In this document: piece after piece, positions 1 to 6,254 of the stretch
Layout: each line of letters opens with the position of its first letter
Numbering within the stretch: position 1 is the stretch's first letter
Source: Deltaproteobacteria bacterium RBG_16_44_11
Lineage (GTDB): Bacteria > Desulfobacterota > Syntrophia > Syntrophales > Smithellaceae
Assembly: GCA_001797845.1 (NCBI GenBank)
Contig: MGQN01000017.1
Location: forward strand, 23,321 to 30,284
DNA length: 6,964 bases
Reading direction: 5' to 3'
The notes under the pieces: model-generated
Seen by the model: the letters and a program-made list of their open reading frames with translations, nothing else
What the model was told of the DNA's origin: nothing
The model's database searches: none
Position numbers and translations under genes: made by a program

Positions 1-50
1 TCTTTATTTATTTTAATTTCTGTTATTTTGGATCCGTCAGTGACACTCAT
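1..50 (-). CDS. N-terminal fragment of an unidentified gene (runs off the left edge)
   Basis: The minus strand has an ATG at 50-48 with a good Shine-Dalgarno, AAGGAG, seven bases upstream (complement of about 58-63). The frame is open to the window edge and gives 16 residues, MSVTDGSKITEIKINK, too short to assign a family. The strong, well-spaced ribosome binding site is the main reason to call it real. It is downstream of the nitroreductase gene on the same strand, about 137 bp away, so it may be co-transcribed or have its own promoter. A perfect TATAAT on the minus strand at 101-96 would suit a start point near 89, but I see no convincing -35 box for it. Confidence 0.6.
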   Translation of the reverse strand, partial: MSVTDGSKITEIKINK

Positions 51-187
51 GAATTGTCTCCTTATACATGTGGAGTTACTTATATGCCCCGAAAAATTAT
101 AGGGAAGCACAAAGCCCAGAGCCCTTGTTTTTTCGGATCATTTCCTGATTGCTACACTGAAAAGGCCACAGCGTCAAATGACATTTT

Positions 188-769
188 CTATTTTTTGAAA
201 AATCCTTCCATAGCGATTTCGGCAATAGTCTTTCTGTTCGAAGGCTTTTCGCGTTCCTGAAGATAATCCGGTAACGTTTCTTTCTTGCCCTTTTTACCAA
301 CGGCAATCATTGCTTCTACCTTATAGCCATCGGGAATACGCAAAACTTCTTTGGCCTTATCATAATCAAAACCCTGCATCCCGTGCACAACCAGCCCCGC
401 AAGCGAACCTTGCAGAGCGAAATTCTCCCAGGCGGCACCGGCATCGTAAGCGTGCGTCCGGGCATGTTTATCGTCATCAAATGTAGTTTTGGATACTACA
501 ACAATTAATACGGCGGCATTTTTCGCCCATCCTTGATTGCCTTCGGCCAGTAGATTGAAGAAAGTCGCCCAGTTTTTTGTATTGCGGCGGCCATAAATAA
601 AGCGCCAGGGCTGATTATTATTGGAGGAAGGTGCCCACTTTGCCGCTTCGAAAAGAGAAAACAACGTGGCCTCATCAATTTCTTCACCGGACATCGCGCG
701 CGGCGACCAACGGTTTAAAAATATTTCATCGACTTTATGTTCCGGTTTTCTGAAATCTTTAATATTCAT
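188..769 (-). CDS. Nitroreductase-family FMN-dependent oxidoreductase (193 aa)
   Basis: This is a small, single-domain flavoprotein of the nitroreductase superfamily. Such enzymes bind FMN, usually as cytosolic dimers, and pass electrons from NAD(P)H to nitro groups, quinones, enones or other acceptors; the physiological substrate cannot be read from sequence. Recognisable parts are the N-terminal FMN-phosphate region NRWSPRAMSGEEI (residues 19-31), the core motif AAKWAPSSNNNQPWRF (42-57), the central helix GAAWENFALQGSLAGL (111-126) that packs in the dimer core, and AVGKKG (156-161) followed by the usual Arg/Lys-rich C-terminus (about 173-180). The length is typical of the compact members and the frame is intact. 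The start is supported by GGAGGAGGTG just upstream (complement of about 774-783). It follows polX on the same strand, but a 154-bp gap holding a two-hairpin element (790-866) argues for separate transcription. The family is clear, the exact enzyme is not. Confidence 0.9.
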   Translation of the reverse strand: MNIKDFRKPEHKVDEIFLNRWSPRAMSGEEIDEATLFSLFEAAKWAPSSNNNQPWRFIYGRRNTKNWATFFNLLAEGNQGWAKNAAVLIVVVSKTTFDDDKHARTHAYDAGAAWENFALQGSLAGLVVHGMQGFDYDKAKEVLRIPDGYKVEAMIAVGKKGKKETLPDYLQEREKPSNRKTIAEIAMEGFFKK

Positions 770-789
770 AAAACACCTCCTCCGAAAAT

Positions 790-866
790 GTCATTCCGTC
801 GAAAGACGGAATCCAGATACTTAAATATTAATATAAAAACTGGACACCGGTCTTCACCGGTGTGAC
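790..866. repeat. Paired-hairpin intergenic element (REP/MITE-like)
   Basis: Two perfect hairpins lie 31 bases apart. The first is ATTCCGTC-GAAA-GACGGAAT (793-812), an 8-bp stem with a GNRA-type loop. The second is ACACCGGT-CTTC-ACCGGTGT (844-863), also an 8-bp stem. The flanks are mirrored too: GTCA at 790-793 pairs with TGAC at 863-866, and CCAG at 813-816 pairs with CTGG at 840-843, so the unit is a nested palindrome with an AT-rich centre. The pattern GTCATTCC-hairpin-GGAATCCAG resembles short dispersed repeats I recall from many proteobacterial genomes. It sits 3' of polX and 5' of the nitroreductase gene, so it could also shape transcript ends, but neither hairpin is followed by a strong T-run on the minus strand. 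Confidence 0.7.
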
Positions 867-923
867 GATTTTTACAATGTTACCAATTCTTGAAGTACTC
901 TTTTAATATTTACAATTTTTTCT

Positions 924-2657
924 TCAAGTACTGCGGCGCAAATAAGCCTTCATCTTCTCCAGCTTCAGACAATTAAGACAATCGTCCTTTTCCAACCATC
1001 CTTTTCTGGCTATCTTAATTCCAAAACTAATATCTTGCAATCCCGATATTTGATGGGCATCAGGATTTATCGCGATTTTCACGCCTTTCTTTTTGGCATA
1101 AATACAATGACGCCAATCCAGATCCAGCCGGTGCGCATTGGCATTGAGTTCGAGGGACTTGCCGAACCTTGCCGCCGTATCAATTATTTCCTCAATATTT
1201 ACAGGATACGGCTCGCGCGATAAAAGCAATCTGCCGGTCGGATGCGCCAGCATTGTTGTATAAGGATTTTGTAAGGCCTTTTTGATACGCGTTGTCATAT
1301 CCTGCGCGGGCATATTGAAATTGGAATGAACCGCCGCAATCACAAAATCAAACCGCGCCAGAATTTCTTCACCATAATCCAAACTGCCGTCCGGCAAAAT
1401 ATCCGATTCGATTCCCTTAAAAATATAAAATGGTTTGTATTTTTCATTAAGCTTGGCGATGAGCCCATGCTGTTTTTCAATATCGTCTTCTTTTAGGCCG
1501 GAGGCGTAATAAGCGGACTGACTGTGATCGGAAATACCGATATAATTCAGGCCCATCTCTTTTGCCGCGCGCGCCATACCCTCCAGAGACTCCCCTCCAT
1601 CACTGAAGTTGGTATGTACATGAAAGATCCCCTGCACATCTTTTTGTGTGACAAGGTTCGGTAATGTACCCGTTTCGGCGGCCTGAATCTCGCCCATGTT
1701 TTCCCGCAATTCCGGCTCTATAAATTGCAATCCCAGCTTGGAAAATATTTCTTCTTCACTGGCACACTTAATATTTATATCTTTCCGGAATAGCCCATAT
1801 TCATTCATTTTGAACCCCATGTCCCTGGCACGGCCGCGCATGGCGGTGTTGTGTTCTTTACTGCCGGTGAAATGATGCAGGGCATAAGGAAACTCATTTT
1901 CGGTTACCATGCGCAAATCGGCATTGATACCAGATTTTAAAACTACGCTGACCTTCGTTTCACCGCTCGCCGTAACAGAATTCACCATCTCGGAGGCGGC
2001 AAAATACTTTGCCAACTTTTCGGGCTTACGGCTTGCGGCGAGAATATCAATATCCTTAACGGTTTCGTAACCGCGGCGCAGTGAGCCGGCAATACTAATT
2101 TGTAAAACGTCTTCGCTTTTCTTTAGATATTGAAGAAGGATTTTCGCCTCACCTACAACTTCCGCGTAGAGTCTTCTTTCTTTGTAAATTTTCAGCTTCT
2201 CGATGCCGGCCAGAATGTTGTCCTGCGTCTTTTTGCCAAAACCTTTGAGATCAACAAGGCGGTTTTCATGGCAGGCATATTCCAGTTCGCCTATAGTTTT
2301 TATTCCCAACTGCTCATAGAGCGCGTGGATTTTTTTTGACCCTAACCCGTTTATTTTTAACATTTCCAAATGACCGGGAGGAATGGATGCCTTGAGAGTT
2401 TCGTAATATTCCAGTTTTCCGCTCTGCATTAATTCCATAATTTTTTTGTTGATAGCTTCACCGATACCTTCAATTTCTGAAAGCCTGTTTTGTTTTACTA
2501 AATCGTTAAAATCGGTATCAAGTTTTTCCAGATTGCGGGCGGCGTTTTGGTAGGCACGCGATTTGAATGGATTTTCACCGGTCAGTTCCAAAAGAACGGC
2601 TATTTCTTCCAGAATTTGGATAACTGTTTCTTTGGTGATTGATGCTCCAGTAAACAT
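924..2657 (-). CDS. polX: DNA polymerase X family protein with PHP domain (PolX, 577 aa)
   Basis: A bacterial/archaeal-type family X DNA polymerase for gap-filling base-excision and end-joining repair, fused to a C-terminal PHP metal-dependent 3'-5' exonuclease/AP-endonuclease domain. Order: 8-kDa-like helical region (about 8-80); helix-hairpin-helix segments at EGIGEAI (63-69), INGLGSKK (102-109) and LKGFGKKT (137-144); a palm with GSLRRG (191-196), the metal-binding pair D202 and D204 (KDIDIL) and a third carboxylate, probably D247 (ADLRM); and HHFTGS (261-266), the sugar-contact region. The PHP domain keeps all nine expected ligands: H346, H348, D353, H378, E418, H444, H472, D533 and H535. 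Both activities therefore look intact, and the length is normal for the family. No clear Shine-Dalgarno precedes the ATG at 2657 (upstream bases read cgtggcttaaa), so translation may be weak, or the start may differ slightly. The gap to the upstream lipoprotein gene is 83 bp, with the same orientation. Confidence 0.96.
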   Translation of the reverse strand: MFTGASITKETVIQILEEIAVLLELTGENPFKSRAYQNAARNLEKLDTDFNDLVKQNRLSEIEGIGEAINKKIMELMQSGKLEYYETLKASIPPGHLEMLKINGLGSKKIHALYEQLGIKTIGELEYACHENRLVDLKGFGKKTQDNILAGIEKLKIYKERRLYAEVVGEAKILLQYLKKSEDVLQISIAGSLRRGYETVKDIDILAASRKPEKLAKYFAASEMVNSVTASGETKVSVVLKSGINADLRMVTENEFPYALHHFTGSKEHNTAMRGRARDMGFKMNEYGLFRKDINIKCASEEEIFSKLGLQFIEPELRENMGEIQAAETGTLPNLVTQKDVQGIFHVHTNFSDGGESLEGMARAAKEMGLNYIGISDHSQSAYYASGLKEDDIEKQHGLIAKLNEKYKPFYIFKGIESDILPDGSLDYGEEILARFDFVIAAVHSNFNMPAQDMTTRIKKALQNPYTTMLAHPTGRLLLSREPYPVNIEEIIDTAARFGKSLELNANAHRLDLDWRHCIYAKKKGVKIAINPDAHQISGLQDISFGIKIARKGWLEKDDCLNCLKLEKMKAYLRRST

Positions 2658-2740
2658 TTTAAGCCACGATAAATGAGTATCCAGCCGGAGAGACCGGATG
2701 TTTGTCTATGAAATTGACTCTACATGAAATGACGCTTAGT

Positions 2741-3370
2741 TTATCTGTTTTTGAAATAGCCCTGCAACTGAGTAACCCACTGGGAAAGCGAATTAGCCAC
2801 CGCCCTGTCCCAAGCTTCGCCCAGAGCCGATTTTGTTATGCCTATGCTAACAAACGGGTTAATCAGCGCGACTGCTTCTCCGCCTGATCTTCGCCAGGTA
2901 CTGCTTCCGTCCGTGGCGACAGACAATACTTTTACTTTTTTGGCGTTTAGTAAATCGTAGTCGATATAAACATTCATATTAATGGCCGAGAAGGCGGTGC
3001 TTCCCCATTCAATATTATATTTTTTGTAATTGGCCAAAATAAAATAATCATATTCAGCCGCGCCCGCGGGAAGCTCATGGGCAAAATCTGCTTCTTTAAA
3101 AATGGTTTTCATCATATTGAGCAGATTGACACTGATGGATTTTCCCGCTTCAAAGCTGAAATTATCAGAAAGCGCCCCGGGTTTTTCCAGAATGACCTGC
3201 TCGGCCTGCTCTTTGGGCATGACAACAAGAACTTTGTATCCAATTTTCTTTTCCGGCGGGTTCTGCATCTGCATGTTTATTGAAACCTGAATATGTCGTG
3301 TACAACCGGCCATTAGAATCAAGATACATAAAAAGCCTAACCATAAAATTTTCAAACGCTGATGATTCAT
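2741..3370 (-). CDS. Predicted outer-membrane lipoprotein of unknown function (209 aa)
   Basis: I do not recognise the family. The N-terminus is a classical lipoprotein signal: basic residues (R5, K7), a hydrophobic core at about 8-20, and a lipobox ending in LMAGC, with the lipidated cysteine at C23. Thr at +2 (not Asp) suggests sorting to the outer membrane. The mature part is mixed alpha/beta with a hydrophobic strand IGYKVLVVMP, a stretch FEAGKSISVNLLNMMKTIFKEA, a likely core strand YDYFILANYKKY, and a Gly/Ser/Arg segment DGSSTWRRSGGEA. It ends in a helical segment, AWDRAVANSLSQWVTQLQGY. Overall it looks like a small periplasmic domain anchored to the membrane. The start at 3370 is preferred because AAGGAGGAGAGC lies directly before it. 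An in-frame ATG 10 codons upstream (3400) would put charged residues ahead of the signal peptide and has a poorer site. The gene is divergent from the tRNA-Glu gene. It may be the first gene of a unit with polX. Confidence 0.85.
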   Translation of the reverse strand: MNHQRLKILWLGFLCILILMAGCTRHIQVSINMQMQNPPEKKIGYKVLVVMPKEQAEQVILEKPGALSDNFSFEAGKSISVNLLNMMKTIFKEADFAHELPAGAAEYDYFILANYKKYNIEWGSTAFSAINMNVYIDYDLLNAKKVKVLSVATDGSSTWRRSGGEAVALINPFVSIGITKSALGEAWDRAVANSLSQWVTQLQGYFKNR

Positions 3371-3460
3371 GCTCTCCTCCTTGCGGCATTGTGTGAACAT
3401 TGACGGGAAAAACCTGATATTTTCCTTGCCGTATTTCTTTCATGTTTTTTTAACGAGTTC

Positions 3461-3489
3461 TTGACATTCACCTTTTAAAAATATATAAG
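3461..3489 (+). promoter_or_regulatory. Sigma-70 promoter of tRNA-Glu with GC-rich discriminator
   Basis: A perfect -35 TTGACA (3461-3466) and a near-consensus -10 TATAAG (3484-3489) are separated by the optimal 17 bp. The bases after the -10 are GCGCGCACC (3490-3498), a GC-rich discriminator of the type found at stable-RNA promoters under stringent (ppGpp/DksA) control in proteobacteria. That regulation is inferred. Transcription should start near 3496, giving a leader of about 30 nt before the mature tRNA. A perfect 9-bp inverted repeat, TATATAAGG (3482-3490) and CCTTATATA (3497-3505), covers the -10 and the start point. Confidence 0.85.
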
Positions 3490-3525
3490 GCGCGCACCTT
3501 ATATACGTAGATATTAGTTTCCGCT

Positions 3526-3601
3526 GTCCCCATCGTCTAGTGGCCTAGGACACGGGCCTTTCACGCCTGTAACCGGGGTTCGACTCCCCGTGGGGACGCC
3601 A
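3526..3601 (+). tRNA. tRNA-Glu, anticodon UUC
   Basis: This is a complete 76-nt cloverleaf with encoded CCA. The acceptor strand GTCCCCA (3526-3532) pairs with TGGGGAC (3591-3597), followed by discriminator G3598 and CCA 3599-3601. The anticodon stem CGGGC/GCCTG (3553-3557 and 3565-3569, one G-U pair) closes the loop CTTTCAC with anticodon TTC at 3560-3562. The T arm contains GGTTCGACT. The sequence strongly resembles the E. coli tRNA-Glu pattern (GTCCCC-TCGTCTAG start, GGGGACGCCA end). It is a single tRNA, not part of a visible cluster, with its own promoter and terminator. I see no duplicated 3' end nearby that would mark an integrated element. Confidence 0.97.
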
Positions 3602-3605
3602 ATAC

Positions 3606-3637
3606 AAAAAGGGCAAACTTTTTAGTTTGCCCTTTTT
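3606..3637. terminator. Bidirectional intrinsic terminator between tRNA-Glu and the Lys/Pro-rich gene
   Basis: A perfect 14-bp inverted repeat, AAAAAGGGCAAACT (3606-3619) and AGTTTGCCCTTTTT (3624-3637), surrounds a TTTT loop. The GGGC core plus flanking A- and T-tracts gives a stem followed by a U-run on both strands. It starts 5 bases after the tRNA CCA and ends 13 bases before the stop of the convergent minus-strand gene, so it can end both transcripts. Confidence 0.93.
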
Positions 3638-3650
3638 ATTTACCGAAATT

Positions 3651-4598
3651 CTATTTCCCCTTTTTCTTAGCTGCAGCCTTTTTCGGTGTCACTTTCGCTT
3701 TAACCGCCGCCGGTTTTTTTGGTTTTTTATCCGCCGGGGCCGGCGCTTTCTTTTTAGGCTTTGGCTCAGCTTTTGCTTTTACCGATTTGGGCTTTGCCGC
3801 CGCCGCTTTTAGCTCTTTTTTGGCCTTGGGCTCGGGCTTTTTTGGTTTTGCTTCCGCGACTTTCGGCTCTTTTTTAACTTTTGGTTCAGCCTTCGCTTTA
3901 GTTGGAACTGGTTCGGGCACCGGTTTAAAAACGGCAACCGGAGCAACTGGTCTTTCCTCAATCTTCGGTTCAGTTGGTTTAGATATTTCCACGGGCTTTG
4001 GCAATTCTACTGGTTTTGGTACTTCTTCCAGCTTTGGCATTTCCATGGGTTTCGGCGCTTCTATTGGCTTAGGTACTTCAACCGGTTTGGGTCTTTCTAC
4101 CGGTTTTGGTGCTTCTGCTGGTTTCGGAGTTTCCACAGGCTTCGGCGGTTCCACCGGTTTCGGTGTTTCTACAGGTTTCGACACAACAACAGGTTCAGGC
4201 GGCTTGGCCGGCTTCGGCTGTTTTGGTTCTTCCGGCACGGATGGCTTTGGCTGTTTTTGCGGTTTTGGCTGCTTCGGTTCTTCCGGCGCGGGCGCTTGTT
4301 TAGCTTTGGGTGCCTCTTTAGGTTCAGCCTTTTTCTTTTTCTCTTTTTTCTTTTTTGGTTGGGCCAATTTTTGCGCTTTTGCCTCCGCCAATTCTTCGGT
4401 TTGCTTTACATATTTTTCAAACGCGGCAATTCTTATATTTGTTTGTCTGATTTTTGCCTTAAGACTTTTAACCAGAGGGTCGATTTGGGCTTTTTCTTTG
4501 CTAATCCCCTTTTGGGCTAATTGCTGTAATCGCAAATCCAGTTTTTTCTTTAAGATCTGGAGCTGTTCAAGTCTCGCATTTTTACTTTTCGACGGCAT
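3651..4598 (-). CDS. Lys/Pro/Glu/Ala-rich repetitive protein with N-terminal coiled coil (315 aa)
   Basis: I do not recognise a family. Residues 1-80 are predicted helical and rich in Leu, Lys and Gln, with heptad-like spacing (LEQLQILKKKLDLRLQQL, 10-27, and about 40-77), consistent with a short coiled-coil hairpin. A KKKKEKKKKAEPKEAPK linker follows at 82-98. Two copies of a PEEPKQPKP segment occur at 105-113 and 122-130. Twelve degenerate hexads of the form K-P-V-E-x-P then span 141-212. The C-terminal 80 residues are strongly basic (KPKK, KAKAEPK, AAAKKKGK), like histone H1 or AlgP tails. There is no signal peptide or membrane segment, so a TonB-like role is unlikely. Nucleic-acid or polyanion binding is an inference from charge. 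The start is well supported by GGAGGAAGAAA just upstream. The gene is convergent with tRNA-Glu and 109 bp downstream of the methyltransferase gene on the same strand. Confidence 0.82.
   Translation of the reverse strand: MPSKSKNARLEQLQILKKKLDLRLQQLAQKGISKEKAQIDPLVKSLKAKIRQTNIRIAAFEKYVKQTEELAEAKAQKLAQPKKKKEKKKKAEPKEAPKAKQAPAPEEPKQPKPQKQPKPSVPEEPKQPKPAKPPEPVVVSKPVETPKPVEPPKPVETPKPAEAPKPVERPKPVEVPKPIEAPKPMEMPKLEEVPKPVELPKPVEISKPTEPKIEERPVAPVAVFKPVPEPVPTKAKAEPKVKKEPKVAEAKPKKPEPKAKKELKAAAAKPKSVKAKAEPKPKKKAPAPADKKPKKPAAVKAKVTPKKAAAKKKGK
3963..4178 (-). repeat. In-gene 18-bp tandem repeats encoding K-P-V-E-x-P hexads
   Basis: About twelve consecutive 18-nt units encode residues 141-212 of the Lys/Pro-rich protein: KPVETP, KPVEPP, KPVETP, KPAEAP, KPVERP, KPVEVP, KPIEAP, KPMEMP, KLEEVP, KPVELP, KPVEIS, KPTEPK. 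The protein period is strict, but codons and the fifth residue vary between units. The array is therefore old and diverged rather than a recent expansion. Confidence 0.85.
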
Positions 4599-4649
4599 TT
4601 TCTTCCTCCACTTGCATTTTTAAATACTTAAATTTTGCGCTTAAATAAC

Positions 4650-4680
4650 AATATTTTTGCCTGAAAGCTACAAAAATATT
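4650..4680. repeat. AT-rich inverted repeat between two minus-strand genes
   Basis: A perfect 10-bp inverted repeat, AATATTTTTG (4650-4659) and CAAAAATATT (4671-4680), flanks an 11-nt spacer. It lies in the 109-bp gap between the methyltransferase stop and the Lys/Pro-rich gene start. The stem is almost all A-T and no U-run follows it on the minus strand, so it would be a weak terminator. A binding site for a dimeric regulator of the downstream gene is equally possible. The rest of this gap is AT-rich without a clear promoter. Confidence 0.5.
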
Positions 4681-4707
4681 TTAACTTATTTAAACAATCA
4701 CTTTTTT

Positions 4708-5871
4708 TCATTTCAGCGCCAACAAACCGATGGTTTCAATATGCTCGGTTTGCGGAAACATATCCACAGGCATTAGGCTAAGTAGTTCATATCCTTGTTC
4801 ATTTAAATATTTGACATCACGCGCCTGTGTTGCCGGATTGCAGGAAATATAAATTACACGACGGGGACATAAATCTTTGATCGCTTTCAGCACAGATTCG
4901 CCGCAGCCGGTTCGCGGCGGATCAAGGATAATCATATCTATTTTATTTTTTGAAGACAATAATTTCCCCGGCAATATGTCTTCTACGTTTCCCCGAATAA
5001 ATTGTATATTTTTTACGTTGGCGTTTTCGGCATTTATGCACGCGTATTTTAGCGATTTTTCGTCTTTCTCAATACCGATAATGTTTTTGGCGTAACTCGC
5101 TAAAAATATGGAAAACAGCCCGCTGCCGCAATACGCGTCAATTAAAGTGTTCAATTCCTCAAACTGGGTCAGCCGGCAAATCTCATCCACCAGTGAACCC
5201 GTCAAATACAGATTAGCCTGAAAAAAACCTCCGGGAGGCACCAAGAAATCTTTTTCTCTTACCGCTCTTACAACCGGTTCATTTTTACCGGTCTCCTGGC
5301 CCGACCAAATGGTTAAACGTGTGTTTTTATCGCACGGCAGCTGTTTATTCTGATGCCAGGCGGATATTTTTTCATTAATTGTGTCCTCCATGATTTCGCA
5401 GTATTCGATATCCACAATTTCACCGCCGGAAATATCCATAAAACCTATTTTCCCATCGGACGCTGTTTGGGCTGTATGCAGTTGGGCTTTGCCCCGGTAA
5501 TTATAAATCTTCGGTGAAGCGATCACATCCAGCACCGGCGGCGCGGCAATCTTGCCGATTTTTTTAAAAGCTTCCGCCACCTGACTTTTTTTGATTTTAA
5601 GCTGGTGCGCGTAATTTATGTGTTGATAACAGCACCCGCCGCATTTTTCATAATATCGGCACAAAGGGCTTACCCGCACGGCAGACCGCTTGAAGATTCT
5701 TACTATTTTCCCCCGGGCAAATTTCTTTTTTAATTGAGTGATTTCAATTTCCAGTTCATCATCAGGAGCGGCAAAAGGAACAAAGACCACAAAATTATTC
5801 ACGCGCCCGACTCCTGCCCCACCAAAAGCCACCGATTCAATTTTTATTTCGACGCGATCTTTGAGCTGCAT
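4708..5871 (-). CDS. Class I SAM-dependent RNA (uracil-5-)-methyltransferase, TrmA/RlmD/RlmCD family (387 aa)
   Basis: This enzyme makes 5-methyluridine in rRNA or tRNA using S-adenosylmethionine. An N-terminal TRAM RNA-binding domain covers about 1-60 (VAFGGAGVGRVNNFVVFVPFAAPDDE is typical). A [4Fe-4S] cluster site of the RumA type follows: C71-x5-C77-x2-C80 and C158. The catalytic domain has FFQAN (216-220), SAM motif I DAYCGSGLFS (245-254), acidic E268 at the end of the next strand, DPPRTGCG (317-324), the nucleophilic cysteine C344 in SCNPAT, and the general base in TEHIE (E377). All key residues are present. The target (U747, U1939 or tRNA U54) cannot be fixed from sequence alone; the Fe-S site favours an RlmC/RlmD-like or RlmCD-like enzyme over E. 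coli-type TrmA. It is shorter than E. coli RlmD. The conserved start MQLKDRVEIKI is preferred although only a weak GA-rich site (gaaaagat) precedes it. The palindrome at 5901-6091 begins 30 bp upstream. Confidence 0.94.
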   Translation of the reverse strand: MQLKDRVEIKIESVAFGGAGVGRVNNFVVFVPFAAPDDELEIEITQLKKKFARGKIVRIFKRSAVRVSPLCRYYEKCGGCCYQHINYAHQLKIKKSQVAEAFKKIGKIAAPPVLDVIASPKIYNYRGKAQLHTAQTASDGKIGFMDISGGEIVDIEYCEIMEDTINEKISAWHQNKQLPCDKNTRLTIWSGQETGKNEPVVRAVREKDFLVPPGGFFQANLYLTGSLVDEICRLTQFEELNTLIDAYCGSGLFSIFLASYAKNIIGIEKDEKSLKYACINAENANVKNIQFIRGNVEDILPGKLLSSKNKIDMIILDPPRTGCGESVLKAIKDLCPRRVIYISCNPATQARDVKYLNEQGYELLSLMPVDMFPQTEHIETIGLLALK

Positions 5872-5900
5872 ATCTTTTCAGTTCAGACCTTTGCCCAGCT

Positions 5901-6091
5901 GAAAAAAGGTTCATGAAGAGCGAATTGAAGATTTTTTCGGGCACCACGTGTGACCTTTAGGTTATGCCCTGGAAGCTTTGCGTCAATAAACACAATTGTC
6001 TGACCCACTACGGCGGAGAGTTTTGCGTTTACAGCGAAGCAATGGGTTGCATGGTCGAAAAAAGATTCTGAGCACGAATGAGCCTTTTTTC
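5901..6091. repeat. Large imperfect palindromic element with about 40-bp terminal inverted repeats (MITE-like)
   Basis: The left end (5901-5943) and the reverse complement of the right end (6050-6091) align over about 40 bases with a few mismatches and gaps. Both begin GAAAAAAGG-TCAT, and both contain TTTTTTCG-(gg/ac)-CA at the inner edge. Further in, GCTTTGCGTCAATAAAC (5975-5991) mirrors the complement of GTTTACAGCGAAGC (6027-6040), so pairing continues towards a centre near 6000 (ACAATTGTCTGA). The left arm has about 20 extra bases forming a local hairpin (GGGCA to TGCCC, 5939-5970). No ORF of note lies inside. The shape is that of a non-autonomous miniature element or structured dispersed repeat. 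I recall similar GAGTTTTGCGTTT-type repeats in deltaproteobacteria, from memory only. Confidence 0.72.
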
Positions 6092-6161
6092 AAAGCATTA
6101 CTATTATTAAATCCTAGCATATAGTATATGAGAAATAATAGTCAATACGAGCAGTATTTTC

Positions 6162-6190
6162 TTTACAACTCATCTTAATATTGCTAATCA
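6162..6190 (+). promoter_or_regulatory. Possible promoter for the rhomboid gene
   Basis: TTTACA (6162-6167) and TAATCA (6185-6190) are 17 bp apart, and the -10 is preceded by TGC (extended -10 pattern). It lies in the AT-rich spacer (6092-6254) between the two palindromes, the only part of this 530-bp gene-free stretch with promoter-like composition. A small perfect dyad, CATATA-G-TATATG (6118-6130), lies upstream. The -10 match is moderate and the RNA leader would be about 200 nt, so this is tentative. Confidence 0.35.
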
Positions 6191-6254
6191 AGCTCAAATT
6201 AAAAAGGAATAAGTAATTATGTGCGCACTAGAAGTTCCAATAACTGTCCAATGC

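Noticed and set aside
109..140. Hairpin-like ACAAAGC...GCCCTTGT followed by a T-run, as a possible terminator
   Set aside because: The stem is imperfect and the T-run is on the plus strand, where no gene precedes it; on the minus strand it is not followed by a T-run.
890..928. CTTGAAG / CTTCAAG inverted repeat just after the polX stop
   Set aside because: A 7-bp stem with a 25-nt AT-rich loop and no U-run in the right place is too weak to call a terminator.
3371..3400. Ten-codon N-terminal extension of the lipoprotein from an ATG at 3400
   Set aside because: It would put a charged segment ahead of the signal peptide, and AAGGAGGAGAGC sits immediately before the internal ATG at 3370.
3526..3640. 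tRNA-Glu as an integration site for a mobile island
   Set aside because: No integrase gene and no duplicated tRNA 3' end is visible, and the tRNA is followed directly by its terminator and an ordinary gene.
4257..4520. Plus-strand ORF of Phe/Leu/Arg-rich sequence that looks like a membrane protein
   Set aside because: It arises from reading Lys-rich codons (AAA/AAG) of the minus-strand gene backwards as TTT/CTT; there is no start signal or family resemblance.
3787..4623. 278-codon plus-strand ORF rich in Gly, Phe and Ser
   Set aside because: It is the antisense shadow of the Lys/Pro-rich gene. Its G-F-x-x-S repeats are the complement of the K-P-V-E-x-P hexads, it has no good ribosome binding site, and the minus-strand gene has one plus a terminator.
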